Assembly: GCA_947247005.1 (NCBI GenBank)
Contig: OX365948.1
Coordinates: forward strand, 3,472,001 to 3,536,000
DNA from: Spisula solida
Lineage: Eukaryota > Mollusca > Bivalvia > Venerida > Mactridae
Length of the DNA: 64,000 nt
Direction: 5' to 3'
In this document: positions 56,634-64,000 of the stretch, in pieces
How positions within the stretch are numbered: position 1 is the stretch's first letter
Layout: each line of letters starts with the position of its first letter
Translations under genes and position numbers: made by a program
The notes under the pieces: generated by a model
Seen by the model: the letters and a program-made list of their open reading frames with translations, nothing else
Database searches by the model: none
What the model was told of the DNA's origin: nothing

Positions 56634-57851
56634 CCAGCCGAGCACAGAAAACATTAAAAACACACAAAGCACAATGCCCAACCAAACAAGCGCAGATCCG
56701 GCCAAGTCCAAGCTGCCGAAAAGTACAATAAACAATAACTAGCTGAATGACCCAGTAGAAAAGATACAGCAACCAAAAGGCGGAATGCCTACGCTGAATG
56801 ACCTAGTAACAACAGTAAAACTGCCGAACCACACAGCCACAGCAGCCCTCAGTCACAATTACACTAGGTGAGGCTAGTCTACTTTCGCTTTCGTTATTGA
56901 ACCGATTAGCCACACATGGTCAGTGTAATTAAACGACAACATTTTAAGTTCTACCATTTAAAATGCTCTCGTGTAATAGAAAACTTAAATATTTTCAAAC
57001 CTTAACATTAATTTTCTCTTTGATTATATGAATTATTTCATTTTTAGTAACTTCTTTTAAATATTCCAAAACGCCGTTTATGGTCGTATACCCAGTGTCA
57101 CTGTGACAGCTAAATTGCTTTTGTAAATGTGTTATGCATATGTATCCTGTATTTTACAGGACTCTGCAATAATGAAATCAACTGAAACTGAAACTGAAGT
57201 CTATGTTTCTATCATGGACACAGTAATATAGAAAACAATGATAGGAACAAGCCCAATTTAGGTTTAGAAATATCGACTTCTGATAAAAAATGCAATTTGA
57301 AACATGGTTAACTCCCCTTGACCATAACAATAAAAAATAGTTTTAAAAGTAAAAAAACACCATGTTGTTATTTGAAAAATCGATTTATTTTGTGTTTTTT
57401 TAATTTGACAATAAATCTAAAATTCAAATTTACCTTACATAAAAATAATTTGCACATACGCGTCAATTTCACGGCCATTTAACGGTTTTTGGCGTTTCAT
57501 GGTTCAATGAACCGCTGTATTTAATTTTGAAGAATAAAATGTATTTATCCAGTCCTTTGATAGTCAATACCATGTACACAAAATTTCATGCAAAAATAAT
57601 AAAAAATAAAAAAGTTATAGCGAAAAAACGACGTGTGTACTTATAAGTTTTGCCGAGTGTACTATTGGTGTAATTAAACAAAGTTATATTATTATTTTAT
57701 CAATGTTTTCTTGGTATTTGCCCATCTGGGATGCCGAGACTCGTCTAAAATTGGTGGGAAGTAAGTTTGCTTACGCGACTTCCCCACAATGTCTCCAGCC
57801 ATTATTTTGAAATACAAATGCATAACTTGATAATCAAATGCTATAAATTTT

Positions 57852-58192
57852 ATAGAGGATATAACATGAGTGTCTTTCCATATAGAATTTATTAAACGAG
57901 TTGAATAAAATAATAAAATGCGAGGCTCTGCCGAGCATTTTATCGATTTTTTCAACGAGGTATTAAATTCAATGTGGAAAGTCACAAATGTAATGTTCTT
58001 TTTATCGCATGTTAGCCTTTTCCGGCCGAAACATAAAATAGCTACTTATTTTTCACTATAATAAACGCGCAATTTTGACGACGTCGCCTATCCTTTGAAT
58101 GACGTCGCGTGATAGCTTTATTACACTAGTGTATTATCAAAAATAAATAATGGCTTTATTACGCTACCGCGACGTCAAACATGTGATAAAAT
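57852..58192 (+). repeat. Dispersed repeat of about 340 bp, copy 2 of 3
   Basis: Same family as 24608-24955 (inverse) and 63131-63478 (same orientation): AGGATATAACATGAGTGTCT at the left, ATAATGGCTTTATTACGCTA then CCGCGACGTCAAACATGTG at the right. Confidence 0.8.
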
Positions 58193-59092
58193 AGGCTTTA
58201 TAACGTTTAGACATGTTTTTCATGTTATAACAAATGCAGAGTCCCTCACTGGCCTCAGGAGGTTATTTTTGAGCGCCAACACTCACACAACGATCATCAT
58301 CACACCTTCGGTCACTTGGCCGCCACACACTGTCTAGTGCTACTGAGCACTTTCTTGCAAACAGACCGCTTTGGTAGCGCTTTGCTGTTCAACCGCCTGC
58401 TATCCACGACCGCTCACTGGTAGCATACACTTTTTTCGCTTTGTCACCTTGATAGCGCTTAATTCTTGTAAAGCAAGCAAGCGAGCGCTCGGTAGCCGTT
58501 TGGTTAGGAAACAGGCTCCTTTCTGCAGTCTGGTTCATATACCATGGGACTGTGGCTTTGCAAATCAACATTGATTATCGAAATGTAACTTGAAAACATA
58601 TAATGTACTTAATGCTATGGCAGGTCCATATCCAAAGTGGTCTATGCTATATTTTTTCCAAAAAAGTGCACATTTGGGTCAATTCTCATACAGTATCATC
58701 TGCGTAGCTACGGATATGTAATCTATTGAAAACAGTAGTGGACAGTGGTCCTACAATATTGGTAACATGATCATCCAGTACAGGATCATTGTTGATGATT
58801 GACAGATTCAGTTACAACTTATAATAAATTGTTGACAAATTTGTTCGGGTACGAATTGTTTTGATCCGAACTCGTTTTTGTTGAGAATCGACATCGGAAG
58901 TTGAGTTCATTGTACATTTACGTTAACAATATGTATCAAATACCATTTTCCTTGTTTTAAACAAGTACTTCGATCGTAAAATCAGTTATTGAACTAATGT
59001 TTGGCTGTCAACTTCATTTTGTCACTTCTCGATCTGTCGATCTGTCTACATTCAAGATGGCGGCCAAACTACTTCCTTAGCAACCGCATTTT
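58193..59092. other. No gene recognised
   Basis: Slightly GC-richer stretch at 58240-58560 with no splice-bounded frame or tRNA-like head; the rest is AT-rich. Confidence 0.45.
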
Positions 59093-59096
59093 TATC

Positions 59097-59127
<31 letters not shown>
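59093..59127. repeat. (ATCT)n microsatellite at the 3' end of a LINE
   Basis: Eight or so ATCT units ending exactly where minus-strand LINE sequence begins, so (AGAT)n is probably that element's 3' tail. Confidence 0.85.
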
Positions 59128-60790
59128 GACAGCCGCATTGAACGATGCTATAGTGGGGAGACTGACTACTTGGTATGGTAGGCTATTCCAGTGGTGAATG
59201 ATCCTGGGGAAGAAGGCCAACTTATAGTAGTCAGTCGTAGCGCCAATTAACCTAGTATATGCTAGGGGGTGTGTTGATCTTGAGGGGCGAGAAAGGGGCA
59301 CTAGATAACCTTCGATGGGGATAGCTACAAGTTTGTAGGTGATTTTATACATGAGGGATAGCCGACTGTCAATTCTTCTAAGGTCAAGACGCCTCAAGTT
59401 AAGGGAGCTCAGCATATCAGATACACTAGCAGTTCTTTGGTAATTTGCCCGCCTTTGGACCGCCTCGATTTGAGCCATCTGGCTTTGGGTATGTGGGGAC
59501 CAAACCTCGGAGGCATATTCTAGCTGGGGTCTGACGAGGGTCTGGTAAGCGAGGGACTTAGTGGATTCAGACTTGACCTTTATGTTCCTGCGAAGAAAAC
59601 CCAGTGTTTGGTTCGCAGTTTTCGTTGGCCTATTTATATGATCATCCCAGGATACATTATTTGAGATGTCCACGCCCAGGTATTTGGCTGATGTGACTGA
59701 TTCTAGTAATACTCCATGGAGATAATATCTGGTTGGTATAGGATGTTTCCTACGGGTGACGTGGACAACCTGACATTTGGAGGGGTTGAATGCCATATCC
59801 CACTCCAGCTCCCACTTTCTTGTGTCTTAAGGTCATTCTAGAGGGTTGTAGACTCAGATGCAGATGATAATGATAGGTATACTGCTGTATCATCTGCAAA
59901 AAGGCGGACTTTCGAGCTTATATTCTGTGGGAGGTCATTGATATACGCTAGAAAGAGGAGAGGACCCAGCACTGACCCCTGGGGCACTCCTGGGGAAACA
60001 GGGATAGCATCCGAGCTAGTGCCATCAAAACTACAGATTGGAGCCGATTATCTAAGAAGCTTTTGATCAATTTTAGTGTTTGACCTCGGACTCCGTATAA
60101 ATGTAGTTTAAGCAGGACTTTATCATGGCTGACCTTGGCTGACCTTGTCGAAAGCCTTGCTGAAATCTAATAGTATGAGGTCTACCTGCAGTTTCTAATA
60201 GACTGCGGTAATTAAGTCGTTAATGAGCATGATAAGTTGGGTAACACATGACCTTTTCTCTCGAAACCCATGTTGGAGGTGGTAAAGGATGTTGTGTTGT
60301 GTGAAGTGTTTTACTACAGACGAGACAACAATGTGTTCAAGGGTTTTGCATAGCACACATGTCAATGAGATGGGTCTGTTGTTGGCGGGATTTGACCTGT
60401 CCTCTTTTTTGTAGATGGGAGCTACATCTGCTGTTTTCCACTGAGAAGGCAAGCAGCCTTCATCAAGTGATTTTTGGAAGATGGCTTCGAGATGTATAGT
60501 ACGATATTGCCCCAGAGTGGGATCTGTACTAAACAGGAAGAAGAAGAAGAAGGAGAATTGGTGAGAGTTCTTTTGACAGGGTCTTTAGTATAATGGGCTT
60601 TATCTTATCTGGGCCTGCTGCCTTATGTGGGTATAGATTGTTTAGAAGTTTCTCGATGCCATTTGCACTGACCTGAATATTGGGCATTGTTGGGATGGTA
60701 TGGTCTGTGTTTGTCGTCACTTCCGGCGAAATCTGCCTGTTAACGGGGTGCCTGATAAACTTAGCAATAAATTCTGAATAATCGGTCACC
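59093..60790 (-). pseudogene. Decayed, 5'-truncated non-LTR retrotransposon (RT region only)
   Basis: Minus-strand pieces in several frames: 60789-60529 (IEKLLNNLYPHKAAGPDKIK, RT entry motif; a trinucleotide run at 60535-60552 makes LLLLLL), 60452-60195 (WKTADVAPIYKKEDRSNPAN, RPISLTCVLCKTLEHIV, LQHGFREKRSC), 60180-59830 ([42 protein letters not shown], with stops and shifts), and 59796-59122 (FNPSKCQVVHVTRRKHP, SAKYLGVDISNNVSWDDH, LEYASEVWSPHT, HHWNSLPYQVV). An 11-bp direct duplication (GGCTGACCTT at 60130-60150) adds a frameshift. No endonuclease. It differs from the LINE at 51.7 kb; jockey/CR1-like overall. Confidence 0.85.
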
Positions 60791-61097
60791 TGGTTATGTG
60801 ACTAGTGATAATCCGTCACCTTACCACGTGATCTGACGGACTTCTTCTCATATGAAAATCGCCAGTTGCAATTCCGTGCCCGAGGATGAGGTTTTCCTAT
60901 CCTAAATGAGCTGGTAGTTGATCGGTTATTTTCTTCGTCTTACCTGCGTTTACACGACGTCTATCAAGATGTCCGACGTCGTTGTTTATCGTGACGTCAC
61001 GGAACGAACGTGACGTTGCGCGCTAGTTAATGAAAGAGTAACAATATAGTCCCGAGTCTGATCCCCTCACTGAGCAGATTAAGCGACTGGATAAATA
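60791..61097. other. No gene recognised
   Basis: Short GC-richer region with ACGTC-rich text near 60955-61010; no feature recognised. Confidence 0.4.
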
Positions 61098-61220
61098 GAA
61101 TAATAGGTTAGTGCCGTGAATGAAGTAAAAGTTTATCCGGCTCGGCCTACGGCTCATCCGATAAATTCCTCCGCCTTGCCAGATAAACTTTTTCATCCAC
61201 GGCACCAACCTATTATTCTC
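61098..61220. repeat. Imperfect palindrome (hairpin repeat)
   Basis: Arms AGAATAATAGGTTAGTGCCG and AGTTTATCCGG against CCAGATAAACTTTTTCATCC and CGGCACCAACCTATTATTCT. MITE-like. Confidence 0.75.
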
Positions 61221-62892
61221 TATATAAGATATTTTCAATAATAAATAGTTTGTGTTTTATTAAATGTATACACAACACAACACCGATTAAGTCAGTCTAC
61301 TATAGTTGCATTACGAATCGTTTTCAAGTGAAAGTAGACTATATTCCCCTGACTTCCTCTCTAGATAGATTATAGTATGTTACATCCTAAGCTAAATTAA
61401 TTGTAGTACTGCCTTAATTCATAGGGGTCTGTATCGACTCACTGGTCTCTCAATCACTAGATATAGATTAACAGGGACGTAACTGGTATCAAAATTGCGA
61501 CACCACCAACTTTACAAACAGTCTTGTAACTTTTCCAAAAAGGCAATTATTCACATACGGTTTTCTCCAGTAGCAAGCTTATACATTTATCTTCGAGATA
61601 CAACCAATCTTATGTCAAAATATATCGCACTCGAGCCGTTACAAATGCATACATGTTGAAAATATACTGAAAAATAAAAACAGGACAAAAAATGGACAGG
61701 CCCTTACCATACTATAGGGCTCTTCACACGGGAGTGTCGACAAAAACAATGCTATGGTTGGATGAGCGTATAATAACTAAAACTATAACCAAAACATCAC
61801 CTCTGAAAAGTAACACAAGCGCTAGTGCAGTCATTCTATCATTTTGAAATCTAAAAATGTTCATCGGACTTCCATGTTTGTAAAGCCGAACACACGATGA
61901 TACAAGCTATTTTACTGGATAAACTTTCGAACATGTGACCACTGCAAACAGATATACTAGTTCTCGATATTCTAGCGCAGGTAATACGTATTGGATGCAC
62001 AACCGGGATCAAGTAGATTGTAAATAAAAATACTACGTATAGGTCTACAAATTGTGCTCGAAAAACTCGTGTTCTGATCCAAGTGAGTAAGCAAGGAATG
62101 TAGAATGGTTGTAAATATTACTATATTCCACGGAAAAGCGTGCAGCAGTTGAAGGTTTTAACCTAATCAATGAGTCTCTTCCCCATTTTAAGAAGCACAC
62201 GGTAAATGTACATGAGGGATAAAAAGGAATATGCTCATAAAGTACTGTTAAGTGACCAATGTTGTTTAAACATATAATATATTGGCTTATTATAAATAAT
62301 GAACTATAAAAAACGTTCATTTTAACACAAACAAACACCTTAACGTTTATGTATTTGGATTATTTTATTTAAAAATTCACGTCATGTGTAATAAGGAGTA
62401 CAGCACTGAGAATTGGGCCTGATCCTTACCTTTACTGTATACTTGAATATATAACAAGTTCTTGCGTTGAATTTATGAATTTCTGCGAACAAATTGTAAA
62501 TACCCATACCAGTAACACGCACGTGCCTATGTTCTTCAGAGTTTTGAATCGGTACTAATCGTTTTAGAAAAAGTTATTTCCGGTTTAGAAAATTGCGGAG
62601 TCGAAAGAAGTGAATGGTTGAAAGTATTCAAATTGCGAAACTTTTGAGTCCTAACATATTCTTTCATAACGTTAAGCCTGATTCAAATCATGAAAATTAT
62701 TGAAAAAATACATAAAAATTATCTTATTTAATCCAACTTAGAATATAACCTACATTATGAGCCAATGAAAACGCCGCATTTCGGCGGTTAACTGAAAATT
62801 TAACCATTAAAATTTTCTCTTTACAGACTTGACGTCATACGTTGGCGCTACTTTCTATCGGCCAATCAGAATGCAAAATGTTATATTCTAAG
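61221..62892. other. No gene recognised
   Basis: AT-rich. A possible minus-strand exon at about 62435-62490 (acceptor TTGTTCGCAG, donor G|GTAAGG) encodes IHKFNARTCYIFKYTVK, but it is isolated and unsupported. Confidence 0.4.
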
Positions 62893-62993
62893 TTAGTTAG
62901 AACATATTAAGTAAATTTTAATGACTAAAAAGGACTCGCTTCGCTCGCTCCGCCCTTTTTAATCATTAAAATTTACTTAATATGTTCTAACTA
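62893..62993. repeat. Near-perfect palindrome of about 100 bp
   Basis: Arms TTAGAACATATTAAGTAAAT and TTTAATGACTAAAAAGG against the same inverted; loop ACTCGCTTCGCTCGCTCCG. A cruciform-forming MITE-like repeat. Confidence 0.85.
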
Positions 62994-63130
62994 TAACGTA
63001 AATAAAACAATATGGCGACGCCGGAATTGACGTCACATCATTTAACGCGACGTCATCGCACGATAACGCGACGTCGTCGCACGACATAGCGCGCCAACTT
63101 GTGAATAAAATTATGTTGAATTGAAATATA

Positions 63131-63478
63131 AATAGAGGATATACATGAGTGTCTTTTCATATTGAATTTATTAAACGAGTTTAATAAAATAATAAAATGT
63201 GAGGCTCTGCCGAGCATTTTATCGATTTTATTCAACGAGTTTAATAAATTCAATGTGGAAAGTCACAAATATAATGTTCTTTTTATCATATGTTTCATTT
63301 CTGGCCGAAACATAAAATAGCTACTTATTTTCACTATAATAAACGCGCAACTTTGACGACATCGCCTATACTTTGAGTGACGTCACGTCAAAACTTTATT
63401 ACACTAGCGTATTATCAAAAATAAATAATGGCTTTATTACGCTGCCGCGACGTCAAACATAATTATGATAAATAGCAA
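63131..63478 (+). repeat. Dispersed repeat of about 340 bp, copy 3 of 3
   Basis: AGAGGATATACATGAGTGTC at the left; ATTTATTAAACGAGTTTAAT, GAGGCTCTGCCGAGCATTTT, CCGAAACATAAAATAGCTAC, and CGCTGCCGCGACGTCAAACA at the right. Confidence 0.8.
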
Positions 63479-64000
63479 ATAAAAGACGAGTGTAAAACTA
63501 TAATAACTATTTATAGGGAATATCTGTGCAACCCGTCTCTTAGATTGGAAAACACTCTTTCGAAGTATTTGTTCGCCTGGTTTTCTATGTTGTGCTGCCT
63601 GGCAGCCAGAGGCTAGATCTATAGACTCTGTTGTAGAGCAAACAAATTCCAAAGTCATTTTTTTCTTCGATCAGACTATCAAAAAAAAACTGATGGGAAA
63701 TCCCCGCTGGATGCAGTGCATTTGTTCATATTACATATAGACAATATATCATCTGTTCATTTATGCTAATAGAATAGGATCGAGTTAAAATCTCTGTACT
63801 TTACTACATGTATATTGATAACATATTTATATACAACTACAAATGTATATATCAATGCACGATCAAAACCAACCCGTTATCAAAACATGACGTTACAAAC
63901 GCACGATTGGTACTTGTAAAACAGTTTGTGACACGCAACTATGGAAACATTAAGCTGTAAGGCGTCGAACGAAGTTATCACAGGAGGTCATGTCTATTCG
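63479..64000. other. No gene recognised
   Basis: AT-rich. Carries one stretch near 63762-63805 resembling the degenerate repeat at 2148-2310. Confidence 0.45.

Larger units (their letters stand above)
51736..57198 (+). mobile_element. Near full-length two-ORF non-LTR retrotransposon (LINE)
   Basis: About 5.46 kb: short 5' leader, ORF1 (51856 on), ORF2 (53508 on), 3' UTR, and a 3' end with repeated AACTGA (about 57177-57196) in place of a poly-A tail. ORF2 has an apurinic endonuclease and a reverse transcriptase but is broken by frameshifts and a deletion, so this copy cannot make its own polymerase. The clade is uncertain; an ORF1 with coiled coil and RRM-like region plus an APE-RT ORF2 fits L1-, CR1- or jockey-like groups. 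Related 3' sequences occur at 24.4, 43.9 and 48.4 kb. Confidence 0.85.
51497..57662. mobile_element. TA-flanked TIR element, copy B, split by a LINE
   Basis: Left end TA-CACTCGGCAAAACTTATAAG at about 51497; inverted right end at about 57662. 51497-51735 matches one half and 57199-57662 the other half of the intact 0.68-kb copy at 35622-36306. Removing the LINE between them would leave an element of about 0.7 kb. This independently defines the LINE boundaries. Confidence 0.75.

Noticed and set aside
51497..57662. A 6.2-kb DNA transposon coding for endonuclease and RT between TIRs
   Set aside because: The intact 0.68-kb sister copy at 35.6 kb shows that the TIR element and the LINE are separate and nested.
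62435..62490. Isolated minus-strand exon encoding IHKFNARTCYIFKYTVK
   Set aside because: Good donor and acceptor, but phase 1 to 0 with no partner exon nearby and no recognisable domain.

Overview
The window looks like nuclear DNA of an intron-rich, repeat-rich invertebrate, most likely a bivalve mollusc. The reasons are AT-rich sequence with short GT/AG-bounded exons, EGF-like and fucolectin-type secreted modules, tRNA-derived SINEs of a kind common in bivalves, non-LTR retrotransposons, and many MITE, hairpin and minisatellite families. Nothing prokaryotic is present. The species call is inference; no mitochondrial or rRNA marker is available.

Two protein-coding genes can be assembled from exons, both on the minus strand. 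Gene 1 (ATG at 8450, running off the left end) encodes a signal peptide, one EGF-like repeat, a fucolectin/F-type lectin-like domain split over two exons, then at least three more EGF-like repeats. All its introns are phase 1 and every junction codon joins cleanly. Gene 2 (about 42735 down to 23308, 5' end not found) is a chain of 14-15 small exons, mostly phase 1. Its product looks extracellular in the upstream part and charged at the C-terminus, and I do not recognise the family. One junction (exons 2 to 3) does not resolve in phase.

Layout: 0.6-8.5 kb gene 1, with a nested MITE/SINE and a 43-bp minisatellite grown from one of its own splice donors. 9.05-19 kb is a near 10-kb array of a 21-bp unit starting about 600 bp upstream of gene 1; the common unit contains TGACTCA and a variant contains TGACGT, both bZIP-type core motifs. 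19-23 kb is largely featureless except for a diverged segmental duplication. 23.3-42.7 kb is gene 2, whose introns hold a 3-kb 15-bp-unit array, a 2-kb foldback element, TIR elements and SINE/LINE debris. 44.8-47.6 kb is a 72-bp-unit array split by a hAT-like element with a clean 8-bp target duplication. 51.5-57.7 kb is a near full-length non-LTR retrotransposon inserted into a TA-flanked TIR element. 59.1-60.8 kb is a second, decayed non-LTR element on the minus strand. 60.8-64 kb holds hairpin and dispersed repeats only.

Most long open frames in the window are by-products of tandem repeats whose unit length is a multiple of three (21, 15, 72 bp) and are not annotated as genes. All calls come from reading the sequence; no alignment, gene predictor or database search was run, and boundaries of repeats are approximate.
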